A DNA stretch of 64,000 nucleotides from Ectobius pallidus (taxonomy: Eukaryota > Arthropoda > Insecta > Blattodea > Ectobiidae). This document shows, in pieces, positions 13,901 to 23,496 of this stretch; the first letter of the stretch is position 1; each line of letters begins with the position of its first letter. The notes beneath the pieces are model-generated. The model was not told the origin of the DNA. It ran no database searches and saw only the letters and a program-made list of their open reading frames with translations. Both the position numbers and the translations under genes were made by a program. Location of the stretch: contig CAXKWD010000005.1 in assembly GCA_964059195.1 (NCBI GenBank), positions 137,407,686-137,471,685 on the forward strand. Reading direction: 5' to 3'.

Positions 13901-16900
13901 TAGGGGGCGATGGGCTTACCACCTGTCCCTCTGCCCTCTGTAGGAAAATAAGCATAACAAAATTCAAATCGGTAAACTGAAACTTCCAGTTGGAGGCCCT
14001 TCACCTCAACATGGGTGTGTTGGTGTGACACTTACTTTTTTGTAGGGGTATTAATTTATGAGCATAAGCATGCCATTTTGTCCACAATGTTCAAATATTC
14101 TTTAAGACCAACCTATGGGAAGTAGCCAGACGACCATTTACTGTATTCAGTGGTGGGAAAAGTACAAAAAGAAAGTAATTGGGCTGAATTACAATTACCT
14201 GAGAGACATTTTACTTAATTACAATTACAAATTACTTTTTCAAAAAGTAATCAGTAAAATTACAATTACATTTACAATTACTTTACAAAATGGCAGTACC
14301 TAAAAATTCCTTGTTTTTGGTTTGTTTTGGGCACGAGCCCAAATTATTAATGGACAAACAAAAATAAAACATATCAATGAGAATATTTTCAGAAACATTG
14401 AATAACTTTTTGTTAATATTAACTCTAATTTGGATGTTAGTTACAAAAACAGTAATGATGACGATATAGCAAGCGAGAATGATACTAATACTAATGGCTA
14501 CTACATTGTAACAATTACAATTTTATTTCCAGATGTAAATTACAAGTAGAAATTACATTTTAAAAAAGTATCGATTACAACTAAATGGGACCAAAAAAGG
14601 AATTGTTACTGTAATCCAATTACTTTTACTCAATTACTTCCCATCACTGACTGTATTATAATAACTGAATGTGAAGAAAGAAAATCGCATGAACTATGCT
14701 TGTGATTGTTTCACATAATTTAAAAGTTTTTGTTGCTTAAATGTTAGTATCCCTAAATATATATCTGAGAGTTATGTATGCCAAATTTGGAAGCAATATA
14801 CTTTACCTGATGGCAGTAAGTTCCGTTCTGCCCTGTGGTGTAGGTGTGAGGTCAGTAATCAGAGCTAAATGTGATATTTGAACTATCGCCCACCCAGTTT
14901 GGAATATAATAATAAGTGCAGCATAATACATGGCCATTAACCATGTTACAGACTTTGGACTAGTTTCGCTGCAAACTGGGCATGGTGCAAACACTAGAGG
15001 AAATGAGATTAGCACCATCCCTGTACCTGAAATTAAGAAATGATTTATAAATTGATGCAGTTCTTTATTATTTTCTAGTATTTAAATGCATTAGCTGCCA
15101 ATATTTAGTTTGAATAACTTATTAAGTGCCAGAATGGTTCTTTCTGAGATTGTGTAGCGGACGGAAATTGTCTGTCTATCTGTCCGTGTGTCTGTATGCA
15201 AGATAACTCAAATGCACTATATCAGATTTTCATGAAACTTGGTATACAAATTTATATCGTCCATGGGACGAAGTTTATTTCTTTTGGAACAAATCGGTCG
15301 ACTGGTACTAAAGAAAAACCCAATTTACTACCTATTTTATGGTAACATATTAGAAAAAATTTATCAAATACAATTCAGTTCTCATGACAAACATATTGTT
15401 TTACAGTGTTCATATACGGCTTTGGAAGTTGCAATACAGTTAGCTTTGACAAATAACACTACCCACATATTCATTCACATATGTTTAACTTTAGACCTTT
15501 GTTTTTCCATAAGCCCTGCTTAATGAATCGATCTGGAAATAAACTCGAGAATCGATTACAAAAATAACTTATTTTCTGCATATCATAATTGCAAATGTCA
15601 CTGATTAAACAAAAGCAATTCTGGCACTTTGTTATCTCAGTTTACCAGATTTTATTTTATTTGACTTCCACTCCTGAATGTCTTCCAAGAGATAGTTTAT
15701 GTACGTAATAGGTTACACTGATAAGGAGACAAGGAACCTTTAAGGGCAGCGAGAACTATTGAAATAATAAATTATTTTTTGATTCAATGTGGGGTCAATA
15801 CATTATATTTTAGTCCTTAGAAAGAATTAAAGAAATATATGTCTTATTCCCTTTTGTGCATCTTTCTGGATAATATAAACGTGCAATTCATAGTAAGCTT
15901 TAAAATTAATTTACTGCCAGTTAGTTTTTTCAGAAACACTGCCTGAAAAAAAATTATCTCTGAAGCAAAATAGATAAATGTAGAAAATTTGAAACATATT
16001 TTTTTTTAAGATTATAAATAGTTTCTCTTTGTTAGAATATGGTATTAACGTTCATTTCAGAATAAAAAAATAAAGGCACAATGATAAGTAATTTTTTGAA
16101 TCTATAGATTTTTCTTATTCTTCAAAATGTATTGGAAATCTGCAATAGCGAGCATTTAACTTATTGTGTTTAAAATCTAATGTATATATATATACGGTTA
16201 ATATGAAGTTCATATTCTGCAACAAGCTTACTAAAGTCCTCATTTCATCAGTAAACTCACTATAAGGATTAATCCTATTAATACTGATATTATTATTGTT
16301 ATTAATATTATTATTATTATTATTATTGTTATTGTCGTTGTTGTAGTTGTTGGTACTGGGTCATTAAATTCAGAATAGTTCTTGGTTCACGTACTTAAGT
16401 TTGGGAGTAGTGACTCCTGCTTTATTATATCACATTATCATTGCAATTGAGTCCACCAAATGTCTTTCTCTAGTGCTCAGTTACAGTCAAAGATTAGAAA
16501 GCCCTTAAAAACCCTGAAAACCATGCCTTTTTCTGCAAATCACTGTCATTTTCCTACCCAAACTTCATAGAATTACTACCATGGAATTTGAACCATTTAG
16601 TATGCACCAGGAGTTACAGCAATGATTTTGACCAGTTTGAATATAATATGATAAGTCCAGCCGTTACTGTTTCTGCATGAGTAGCTTATATCTTGATAAG
16701 ATTAGACCAGTTACCATTGTAGCAGCATTCTTAGTAGAGAGGAATTCAAGGCTAAATTTGTAGTATTTGTAATAAATATTGTAATATTAAAGCAATGAAT
16801 TTTCTTCCAGTATTGAAAGGTGTAGGCGATGCCATTGGCTTGGACAGAATTCATGAGGTGGCAGATATAATCCCAAAATATGTTATTATATTAAAAAACA

Positions 16901-17634
16901 CACACACAGAGCGAACCATTTGTATGAACACTATTCCATTATACGTAAAACTTATAATGACAATTCTGTCACACCTATCCTGAGAAATTCTAAAGTTTCT
17001 AATAGACACTACTAGAGAGTTTATGAATTACCTATTATATGCCATGTTCTTCTACTGCCATAACGATCAGCGAATATTCCTATAATTGGAGTACAAAATC
17101 CATCAGCAAGCTGACCTGGAAATGTAAAAGGATGTGGTAGTTAAATCTCCATTTTTTCTTTTATTTCTTACTTTTTGACTCTTGTCCTTGATGTCCATCA
17201 GAGATGTATGTTATAGATCTCGATAAGTTTTCTTAACTGCAAAAGTGTAAAGAACATAGCCTAAGAAAAAGAAAAATGCAGTTAATTTTAGAAAGTTCGT
17301 TCAATAATTTCCAATATAAACAAGCCAAGTTGAAACTTAATGAACACAGATGATGTGGGATCTTACCTATCAGTAACATGACTCCTGATAGTGATGCTTC
17401 CATGCCGATAACTGTTTGAAGGAACAACAATGTATAAGAGAACCACATGGCTGCTGAGATGTCATTGAAGACATGCCCCAATCCATAGGCTGCTTTGAGG
17501 TACAGAGGTAGGCGGTGGTCATGACGAGTCCTATAGGTTGAGTTAAAGGAATCCTCCGAAGACTGAACCAATGGTAAATGTTCGCCATTGGGCTCGGAAA
17601 AACTCAGTCTTGTCACTTTGGATTCTTCATCCAT
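1737..17634 (-). CDS. MFSD12: MFSD12-like major facilitator transporter gene, 8 coding exons
   Basis: Joining 17634-17367, 17115-17032, 15026-14807, 8497-8380, 6503-6153, 4092-3981, 2489-2339 and 1971-1737 gives 1539 nt, which is 512 codons plus a TAA stop. All seven introns start GT and end AG, and the phases fit without adjustment (1,1,2,0,0,1,2). The protein has a polar N-terminus of about 43 residues, then alternating hydrophobic segments typical of a 12-helix MFS carrier. Family-like segments include [17 protein letters not shown] near residue 51, the loop [14 protein letters not shown] after helix 2-3, [16 protein letters not shown], and [17 protein letters not shown] near the C-terminus. 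These match MFSD12 proteins as I recall them. Vertebrate MFSD12 acts in lysosome and melanosome membranes and is needed for cysteine import; the same role here is inference. The length is close to that of the human protein (about 480 residues). All introns are intact despite many transposon insertions. Confidence 0.88.
2339..2489 (-). CDS. MFSD12: MFSD12-like coding exon 7
   Basis: This 151-nt exon codes [20 protein letters not shown] and then a conserved-looking stretch with [13 protein letters not shown]. This is one of the strongest family matches. The acceptor is TTTCAG and the donor GTAAGT; it exits in phase 2. Confidence 0.88.
2945..3064 (+). repeat. 120-bp duplicate of 756-876
   Basis: This stretch and 756-876 are the same unit in the same orientation, beginning TAATAACCTATGAAACCAAT and ending near TTGTCCAAAATA. 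They differ by only a few bases. One copy lies in MFSD12 intron 6 and the other beyond its stop codon. The class is unknown. Confidence 0.75.
3190..3760 (-). mobile_element. Helitron-like interior fragment in MFSD12 intron 6
   Basis: Read on the minus strand, several blocks match the interior of the Helitron-like element at 34440-35237 in the same order. They include the tract with CAAGATGGC and TTCATTTGTTTAC, the GGGGATCAT block, and the later AACCCGGCTTTGATGTGC-type block. No terminus was recognised, so this is a decayed or truncated relative. Confidence 0.45.
3981..4092 (-). CDS. MFSD12: MFSD12-like coding exon 6
   Basis: This 112-nt exon codes two hydrophobic segments: [17 protein letters not shown], then [20 protein letters not shown]. 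The acceptor is TCTACAG and the donor GTAAGT. It is too short to appear as a long ORF, but its phase (0 in, 1 out) fits both neighbours exactly. Confidence 0.87.
5666..5780 (+). pseudogene. Penelope-like element C-terminal coding remnant
   Basis: One frame reads [20 protein letters not shown], then KLHKT, a stop where a tryptophan is expected, and HPVIK. I recall this as the tail that follows the GIY-YIG endonuclease in Penelope-like retroelements (charged E-I, then HPNNFN, then a W-P-V/L end). The endonuclease and reverse transcriptase are absent. It lies in MFSD12 intron 5. Confidence 0.45.
6153..6503 (-). CDS. MFSD12: MFSD12-like coding exon 5
   Basis: The largest exon (351 nt, 117 codons, phase 0 on both sides). 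It codes a helix ([17 protein letters not shown]), a long cytosolic loop that links the two six-helix halves, and then two or three further helices ending NIYGSK. The acceptor is TTTCAG and the donor GTAAGT. Confidence 0.88.
6860..7372 (-). pseudogene. Non-LTR retrotransposon C-terminal tail
   Basis: On the minus strand frames read [38 protein letters not shown] and [20 protein letters not shown]. This is the end of a LINE reverse transcriptase family that also occurs at 38560-39420, 46190-46740 and 63120-63560. Frameshifts break the frame near 7170. The 3' end runs into TAAG-type repeats near 6855, as in the other copies. The clade was not decided. Confidence 0.7.
8380..8497 (-). CDS. MFSD12: MFSD12-like coding exon 4
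   Basis: This 118-nt exon completes the split arginine codon and continues [20 protein letters not shown]. It then codes a polar loop ending DAYKFR. The acceptor is TTTCAG and the donor GTAAGT. The Kolobok-like element sits only about 100 bp upstream of it, in intron 3. Confidence 0.87.
8881..9860 (+). pseudogene. Kolobok-type transposase pseudogene
   Basis: It opens [13 protein letters not shown], which resembles the start of a THAP zinc finger (C-x4-C), but that frame ends soon after. A second frame (8918-9352) holds [33 protein letters not shown] and [18 protein letters not shown], with likely catalytic acidic residues in GDG and SDRH. After the stop at 9352 the match continues in another frame ([14 protein letters not shown]), and later [17 protein letters not shown] and DHNSNVN appear. 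At least two frameshifts and a lost segment between the THAP start and the core make it non-functional. Confidence 0.65.
10254..10864. mobile_element. hAT-type MITE, family 1 copy 1
   Basis: This 611-bp non-coding element has terminal inverted repeats starting TAGGGTTCGGATGTTTATGA. The flanks CTTATAAC and CTTATATG agree at 6 of 8 positions, as expected for an aged hAT duplication. The interior is AT-rich with repeated ATATGAC words. It is nested in the Kolobok-like element. Copy 2 is at 36695-37299. Confidence 0.8.
10916..11140 (-). pseudogene. Cysteine-rich domain resembling the P2X7 tail, in the Kolobok-like element
   Basis: The 74-residue frame contains [20 protein letters not shown], a C-x-C-x6-C-C cluster, and later [21 protein letters not shown] recall that a similar zinc-binding cysteine domain forms the cytosolic tail of vertebrate P2X7 receptors and also occurs in transposon-associated proteins. 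Here it runs opposite to the transposase, consistent with a second gene of the same element. Only a fragment remains, and it starts near an upstream AT-rich gap. Confidence 0.4.
11523..13315. other. Intron 3 sequence without recognised gene
   Basis: AT-rich intronic DNA. A perfect short tandem of about 22 bp (ATAAAGTATTTTATAAAAATAC, two units) lies at 12668-12712. A small acidic frame near 12119-12258 follows a splice-like TTTTGCAG but soon ends, and it was not accepted as an exon. Confidence 0.4.
13316..13580 (+). pseudogene. Zinc-finger fragment of a hAT-like or CGBP1-like protein
   Basis: Frames read [20 protein letters not shown] and then [11 protein letters not shown]. After a frameshift they read [20 protein letters not shown]. 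The order (short N-terminal helix, C..C position, H-x-x-x-x-H position, basic helix) resembles the BED-like finger of CGG-binding protein 1 and related hAT-derived proteins. The second cysteine has been lost. Remnant only. Confidence 0.4.
13640..13960 (+). repeat. SINE family C, near full length
   Basis: The head has a tRNA-like A box (GGTGGTCTAGAGGTAGCGTG) and a B box (GGGATCAAACCC). The body holds ATTTACGGCACGTAAAAGAA, a piece shared with many arthropod SINEs and with the copies at 40590 and 57730. A second, partial copy is at 42870-43080. Confidence 0.65.
14148..14649. mobile_element. hAT-type MITE with perfect 8-bp duplication
   Basis: This 502-bp non-coding element starts CAGTGGTGGGAAAAGTA and ends TTACTTCCCATCACTG. 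The flanks are ACTGTATT at 14140-14147 and at 14650-14657, identical over 8 bp. The interior is full of AATTACAATTAC words. An 8-bp duplication and CAGTG ends fit hAT. It is in MFSD12 intron 3. Confidence 0.88.
14807..15026 (-). CDS. MFSD12: MFSD12-like coding exon 3
   Basis: This 220-nt exon codes two hydrophobic helices separated by a short polar loop. It ends in the conserved-looking [17 protein letters not shown]. The loop holds two cysteines (CPVCSE). The acceptor is TTTCAG and the donor GTAAAG; it exits in phase 2. Confidence 0.88.
15130..16794. other. Intron 2 repeats and AT-rich sequence
   Basis: The part at 15140-15290 has TCTGTCTATCTGTCCGTGTG followed by a TTTCATGAAACTTGGTATAC block, a common interspersed-repeat style in arthropods. 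It could not be assigned to a class. An ATT microsatellite occupies about 16280-16345. The rest shows nothing recognisable. Confidence 0.4.
17032..17115 (-). CDS. MFSD12: MFSD12-like coding exon 2
   Basis: This 84-nt exon is too short for ORF scanning and was found by frame and splice sites. It codes [20 protein letters not shown] and then RRTWHII. This is the MFS cytoplasmic-loop region with the D-R-Y-G-S-R-R pattern. The acceptor is TTCCAG and the donor GTAATTC. Confidence 0.87.
17367..17634 (-). CDS. MFSD12: MFSD12-like coding exon 1
   Basis: This exon carries the start ATG at 17634-17632 and codes for residues 1-89 plus one base. The start is the first in-frame ATG after the upstream splice acceptor. 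The first 43 residues are hydrophilic and cytosolic in character. They include EHLPLV, a weak relative of an acidic dileucine sorting signal. Helix 1 follows. The donor at 17366-17361 reads GTAAGA on the minus strand. Confidence 0.88.
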
Positions 17635-17707
17635 TATATTTCCAATATCTTGTCAAGTGTAGCGACTTCTTTTGTACATTTTCCTTTTATAGTTTGGACA
17701 GTCTCAC
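17635..17707 (-). other. MFSD12: 5' UTR segment with upstream splice acceptor
   Basis: On the minus strand a pyrimidine-rich tract ending TTTTTCCAG stands 73 bases before the ATG. The transcribed leader therefore probably begins as an internal exon here, and the promoter with its first non-coding exon lies at higher coordinates. The next candidate sequence is repeat-rich, and no first exon could be identified. Confidence 0.5.
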
Positions 17708-17843
17708 CTGGAAAAACAAAAACAACAAACAAAACGTTCAAAAGTGTTATACCTAAAGAAATTTAGAATGTTTAAGGAAATATGCATATCTAACGGAACT
17801 TGATCTAAGAACTTAAGACATCTGAATGTAGCTGTACAGGAGA

Positions 17844-18200
17844 ATGTTTAGAGTGCCATGGACAGATAAAATTACTAACAATGACATTCTCCACAAAATG
17901 AAGAAACAAAATGAAGTCCTAAATACTGTAAAATGCAGAAAACTGCACTATCTCGGCCATATAATGAGGAATGGAAACAGGTATGAACTGCTGCAGAACA
18001 TTCTTCAAGGAAAGATCCCTGGTAAAAGAGACGAAGAAGAAGAAGAAGATCTTGGCTCGGAAACTTAAGGAGACGGACTTCACACATGAGTGAGGAACTT
18101 TTTCAAACAAGTAAAAATGATATAGCTATGATAGTCACCAACACCCAGAACAGACAGGCATTAGTAGAAGAAGAAATGGAAGAAAATACATTGAGAAAAT
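17844..18200 (+). pseudogene. RTE-like endonuclease-reverse transcriptase remnant
   Basis: Frames read MFRVPWTDKITNNDILHKM, KCRKLHYLGHIMRNGNRYEL and LLQNILQGKIPGKRDE. After a frameshift they continue SWLGNLRRR. This is the well-known end of RTE-like LINE reverse transcriptases (W-x-D-x-V/I-T-N-E, LGHIMR, IQGKI-GKR). A GAA expansion at 18030-18050 lies at the frameshift. It is upstream of the MFSD12 leader, on the opposite strand. Confidence 0.65.
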
Positions 18201-18484
18201 ATTAATTTTCATTTTCGTGAGATAAACACTGTGTCTGGGAAAATACTATAATTGTGCTGTGAGAAAATTATTGGTCTGTCTGTCTCATGGGCCAGTATTA
18301 TGGATTATGGATCCAAAGGCCCATTTGTTATCTATGGTACCTTCTTGGAATTTTTAAGGTATGTTGGTCTGGAGATAGGATTGTGATAGTTACTTTAAGA
18401 ATTAGCAGTTCATTAAGAAAACCCCCATTAAGTTTCTGTTGATCATATTTCACTTTTTACAACAGAGGTTGTGTGGCAAAAAGT

Positions 18485-18785
18485 GAATGGTGCCATGGTG
18501 CAGTTGGTTGAGACACTGTTGGGTGAGACACAAATCAGAAGGTCATGGGTTCTTTCCCCAATGAGGTGATTGAAATTTTACAATTGGTCTAATCCTTCTG
18601 GTGAGACTATGTCCCTGGGATTGACTCTGCATCTAACAGAAATATGTACAATACCAGGAGCAAACCTGAGGGTAAAGCTTGATCACTACCACCTTCATAA
18701 GCCAAATATCCAAAATTCTGTAAGCATAAACCTGATGGAAACCTAAAGGCCTCCAGGTCGGTATAGGGAACACTTTACAGTGGTA
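18485..18785 (+). repeat. SINE family A copy
   Basis: The head is GGTGCAGTTGGTTGAGACAC with a B box GGGTTCTTTCC. The body includes CTAATCCTTCTGGTG, CTAACAGAAAT, ACCAGGAGCAA and CCTCCAGGTCGGTATAGGGA. The same landmarks recur at 23497, 31895, 38593, 43690, 47226, 50675 and 63645. This copy is moderately decayed. Confidence 0.7.
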
Positions 18786-19404
18786 GTGGTAGTAGCAACA
18801 GGTCTAGTTCGTTTTTAATTGCCAAATTTTAAAATTTTCTGTGGTTGCACTCAACCTACTCATTGTTAAACATGTGTCGATATATGTGTAGTATTTATAG
18901 AAGTTCAAGGAATGATAAGAATTGCTCTTGGGGGTAAGGAATGAAATATTCACAATTTTTGTTAAAAATTAGCGTTATTTCTGTTTTGTATATATTGGCT
19001 AAGTTTCACTACACTCAGGCACTTTTAAATCTCCCTAATAATTGCACGATATTAAAAGGTCAACACTCGTTAAATGTTTAATTCTTCGGGATGAAAATGA
19101 ATAATGTTTGGCAAAAGTAAACTGCCTTCAGAAGACTATTCCTGGAAAAAAAGTTTTATTCATGTTGGTTTCATTAAGAAAAAAAAAAAGCATAAATCAT
19201 AACAATAATGCTGGGTACTCGTAATGAGGCTCCATGTTTACTTTTTCATTTAAATGTCATTTCCCATACTTTTATGTGTATTGTAATTGTATGTATTCTG
19301 AACTAAATGGCTTCTACAAATTTAATGCAAGAAGTCTGAAATTTTTACTGTTAATTCTTCAGAGTATGACTAACAAAATAGCACATGGTATTTTTTTTTT
19401 TTTT

Positions 19405-19712
19405 TAAATGACCGCCGGCATGGTCTTGTGGTTAGCGTCGCTGACTACAGATTCGTCGGCCCGGTATCTCCTCAGATTTGTTTGAAGTAGGGAGGTCTGG
19501 AACGGGGTGCACTCAGCCTCGTGACTCAAATTGAGGAACTACTTGATGGAGAAGTAGCGGCTCCGGTATTGGAAACCACTATTAACCGCCGTGGATATCG
19601 GCATGCTGACTATATGCCCCCAATCCTGCCTTCTGCTTACGGTAGAAGACGCAGCGGTCGGGTGGTAGGCCTTGTCCCTTCAGGAATGGAGCGCCACGGA
19701 GTTTAGTTTAGT
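19405..19712 (+). repeat. SINE family B, near full length
   Basis: The tRNA-like head GGTCTTGTGGTTAGCGTCGC is followed by a body with GGGGTGCACTCAGCCTCGTG, GGCATGCTGAC, GTAGGCCTTGTCCCTTCAGG and the end GCGCCACGGAGTTTAG. A poly-T tract precedes it. Further copies lie at 24032, 31430, 39860, 57095 and 61880. Confidence 0.75.
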
Positions 19713-21212
19713 TTTTATTATATCAATAATTTTTATAATAAAAATTAACAATATGAGGTGACCATTTTTCTTTCTTGAATTTGTAGTAGAGGTAGACCAA
19801 CAGGAAAACTAATCCATGACATTTTTCAAAAAGCCATTGGTCCTATTTAAAAAAAATTCAGACATTTTACTGAAAAATTGAGTGATCAGTTTAATTTCTT
19901 AATATGTAAATTTTTATATGTTAATTTTCAAATAACTAAAAAACTAATGAAACTTCACAACATTATCTCCATTACACCAGGAGTATGTTCACGAAAAATC
20001 AATAGGTAGCTTTAAAAATGTAGAAAATAGAAGTTTCATCAATTACCCCCTTAATCTGAAATGTACACTTTTTTATTATTCTACTCAGATGTAAAAGTGG
20101 TAACTCAACAGTATAGTGACTTTTTCAACACAGTAGAAGGAAATAGCATATCGGATTGGAGAATCGAGTAATAGTTTCAAAAATGAACCAAATGCAAGTC
20201 ATGTTATATTTCCGAGATTCTCCAATGCACATAGCACATGTGTATTGCTAAGGTCTATTATTTTTTCTACGACAGCGATTTAGCTGCTATTGGAAAAGTT
20301 ACCAACGTTAAAAACTAGTACTAGGCTATTTAAATCTTTGTGGCGTTCGGTTCTTGGAACTATTTATGCGCAGGTGTCAAGTAGTCGCATCATACTTAGC
20401 TGCTGGAAAATAAATAGTTAAATCAATATTAAGAATAGTGGTTTTTTACAACACAGTAGAAGGATATAGTAGGCTTTATCGGATTGGAGAATCGAGAAAC
20501 AGTTTTGAAAGGCGAGACAAATGCGAGGTAAAGACGCAGGCAAGATTGAAATTATCTAGTTCAAATAGCAAATATGATTTTATTCCTTATCCGCAATAAG
20601 AAATATATCAAATGTCAGAGTATTTTATATAACGTACGAGAAACAACGCTATCTTAGAAAAGGAATGCAATTAGTTGTGTAGAATATGTCTTAAATTTAA
20701 ATTATCCAAAAATCGTTTGAAACATTTACTTAAAAAAGATAAGTCGATCCACTCTTAATTCTAAAGAATCAGTTAGGAAACTATGGAAAACTGAATACAT
20801 ACCCCTCTCTCCCTATCTACCACCACGACCAGTGAGTTCCACGACCACCACACTTGGTGGTAGCGGTTGAAGGGAGAAAGACAACTGCTAGAACCACGAA
20901 CACCTCCCAAGCTTGAAAGAGACTGTTACCAAGATGACCCGACTAGCTGCTAATATAAGCTTGGACCGTTTTTTTACTACTATAATGACAAGATGATAAT
21001 GATACTCATTAACATTTTTAAAACATATTTTTAACTATTTCTGCTAATGTCTATCAGCCTAGTTCTGGGAAAATCCATCTACAATAAGATCAAATATCTT
21101 CAAAGAAAAGCAATTATCTTACACAAAAGTTCAACCGGTGCCTATTTACCACAACAAAGTCATTAATGCTCTAGATAGCAGAAGAGGGGACAGAATGGTA
21201 GTACTCGATATA
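19713..21212. other. Flank of the palindrome, no gene
   Basis: No coding region was recognised. Two related segments of about 90 bp lie at 20108-20200 and 20432-20525 (ACAGTAGAAGG, CGGATTGGAGAATCGAG, followed by the ACAAATGC or CCAAATGC blocks). Between 20800 and 20940 there is a short CACCACGACCA-rich stretch. Confidence 0.45.
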
Positions 21213-21218
21213 GTAGTG
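21213..21218. other. Left target-site duplication of the palindrome
   Basis: GTAGTG directly abuts the point where arm symmetry stops. The identical hexamer is at 34382-34387. Confidence 0.7.
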
Positions 21219-21246
21219 AGTAGTTTGCTTTTGTTCATGATGTCAT

Positions 21247-21292
21247 GGGGGGCTTGGGGGGCTTGAGATGGGGGGCTTGGGGGGCTTGAGAT
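21247..21292. repeat. Terminal G-rich tandem repeat, left arm
   Basis: Two 23-bp units each consist of a G6 run, CTT, a second G6 run and CTTGAGAT. They lie 28 bases inside the element end. The mirror copy is at 34308-34353. Four G6 runs in 46 bases could form a G-quadruplex. Confidence 0.8.
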
Positions 21293-21397
21293 GGGTGGCC
21301 CGGTGTGGGGTTGGGATGATGACGTCATCGAAGGCTTAGACCGTTCGCGCCTTTTTTGCGCATCAATGATTAGATAAGCCCTAATGCATTGGCCCTT

Positions 21398-21679
21398 CCG
21401 GTCAAGATAAGACCACCTGGCTTTTCGGTCAAGATATATTGATAAGGAGGTCATGCACTGTGACCAGCCCATCACCTGGTCCCGGTCAACCGTATCCGAC
21501 ATGGATGGGGTTAAGACCTTTTGGCTATTAAGTCGCGCATCCGGTTAAGATATGGTTCATTGCTTTCAAGCATTTGTATCCATGCAATGATAAGTCCGAC
21601 ATGGTTGGATGGTAGGGTTTAAGACCTTTTAACGCAGAGGTGGCCACACACTGTGGTCACCCCACATCCGGTCAAGATA
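21398..21679 (+). promoter_or_regulatory. Subterminal CCGGTYAAGATA repeats
   Basis: Matches or near matches occur at 21398, 21426 (TCGGTCAAGATA), 21541 (CCGGTTAAGATA) and 21668. The mirrored set lies at 33921-34202. Repeats of this kind near element ends often bind the element's own proteins. That role is inference. Confidence 0.45.
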
Positions 21680-22344
21680 AGATCCGCTATGCATCATTAT
21701 AAGGGGCTACTTGCCTCGCATGAGGAGGTCCTACACTGTGTGTTCATTCAAGTCGAGACATGTTTCGGCGGTAAGTTTAAAAAATAACGGTTATTACTAC
21801 AACGCATGCGCACACAAGCATTTTTTACGGTTCGTACCCTAGCGCCATATGTTCCAGCGGGTACATCCCCAACTAACACTTTTTGGTTATCAATTAAAAT
21901 TCGGTTTTTTTGTTTGTTTTATTTTATCATTGAGTATATTTTATAACATATTTCGCTATTACCATTTTTAAATATGATTTTACATTTACTATATTTACGA
22001 GAAATCGATACCATGATTAATTTTATCGATTGATCGATATTTTATTCCATCCGAGTCAGATTGACCGAGAGGACTAAGTTCTAGTCCCCCAAAGGTTCAC
22101 ATCCCATTTGGATGTATGTAGGCATCTGACATTTTTTAAATTTAATATTTATCCTGACCAAATCTAAAAATATCACATCTCATCGTAGTTTATTTAATTA
22201 CCATCAGATGGTGATATTATACAAGGAACATTTAAACAGTAAAAACTAAGAGAAAATCGTGTGTAATCTTTAGAAAAAACACATTTAAATTTTATTCACT
22301 ACCATTTAATCCTGTTTTCATATAGCACACGTCATGTATGGATT

Positions 22345-22390
22345 TATTTTATTTGAAACTAGCTTAAAAGACCCGGCGTCTCCCGGGTTT
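22345..22390 (-). mobile_element. Helitron-like 3' end, left arm
   Basis: On the minus strand a hairpin (ACCCGG, six-base loop, CCGGGT) is followed eight bases later by CTAG and a T. This is the usual Helitron 3' terminus layout. The mirror copy is at 33212-33241. No 5' end was recognised. Confidence 0.45.
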
Positions 22391-23496
22391 TGTATTTTAT
22401 TTTATTTGAAATCTACTTATGAAGGACTTTCGATTTTGAATCTCTAGGTCCTTATATAGGCAATTACAATTTGAAATAGGAAGAACGACTTATTACACTC
22501 AAACTATTCCCTCAGAAAACGCTAGATATAACTTTTTATGGTGAAATAAAAAGAAACATAAATTACATAAGATTGTACCGACTTGGCGGAAAATTTTATT
22601 TCTTATTCTCATGCTACCATACAAACGTTTCGGGGTTGAGAACTGCAATATCACTTTCATACTTTCCTCCCCTAAAACCCGGAACATAATATACTGCGAG
22701 CATAGGACTCAAAATGTTACATCCCATGCTTAAGAACTATGAAAAATCTCAACTAATACATAGTCTACAGCTATGGATAACATATAAGCGGAAAGGATTA
22801 TTTACAGACTTCTGATATAGCATACTCACTGGCACACACTTAAGCTGTTCCTACAATACGACATCTTATTCTACATCAAAATGTGAAGTGAGAAAATATT
22901 TCTTATGTCGAGGGTAGAGAAAGTTATGTGACTACATCACATTGTGCTTTTTTTTTCATGTATTACATCGTTAGCATCAAACTTCGTTAAAGTCCAATAT
23001 TACGTAACATCCAAAACCCCATATAAACAATGTAAACAATAACTGTTGTCCTGACAACTGAATGGGATTTCATTTTTAATATAATATTCTCACAAATTAT
23101 ATAATTTTCAAGGGAAGGAGTGATTTTCTTCAATTTTAATGTTACTTCCCGGGCTTAACCAGGCATGTGTGCAAAATTTCGTGTAAATTGGTAAAGAAAT
23201 GTAGATTTGTCATACATTCGAGTTTACATATTCGAAATTAATATCGGACTATGGTAATCAATTAGCTAATTACCGCAAACCATTCTATTTCTGAAGTTAC
23301 TTTTATAACAGATGTCACACACAGTGAATTCTACATTAGCGAACACCTGTGTGTAATTGTTTCCTGCCCGCCCGCATGTTTCCAAACACACACACATTTA
23401 TAACATGAGTGTTTAAAGTGTTATGATTTTTCTTTCCACAACCATGCTCTGGTTAGTCATTCTATAATTAAATTAAATGTTCCCTTTTACAAACAA

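Noticed and set aside
21146..21502. 118-residue frame at the left end, and its 95-residue mirror at 34098-34385
   Set aside because: Covers the G-rich and CCGGTYAAGATA repeats, is low in complexity, and runs out of the element at different stops. No family resemblance.
22499..22687. 62-residue frame and its mirror at 32913-33101
   Set aside because: Identical in both arms only because the DNA is. No recognised domain, and it lies among other non-coding sequence.
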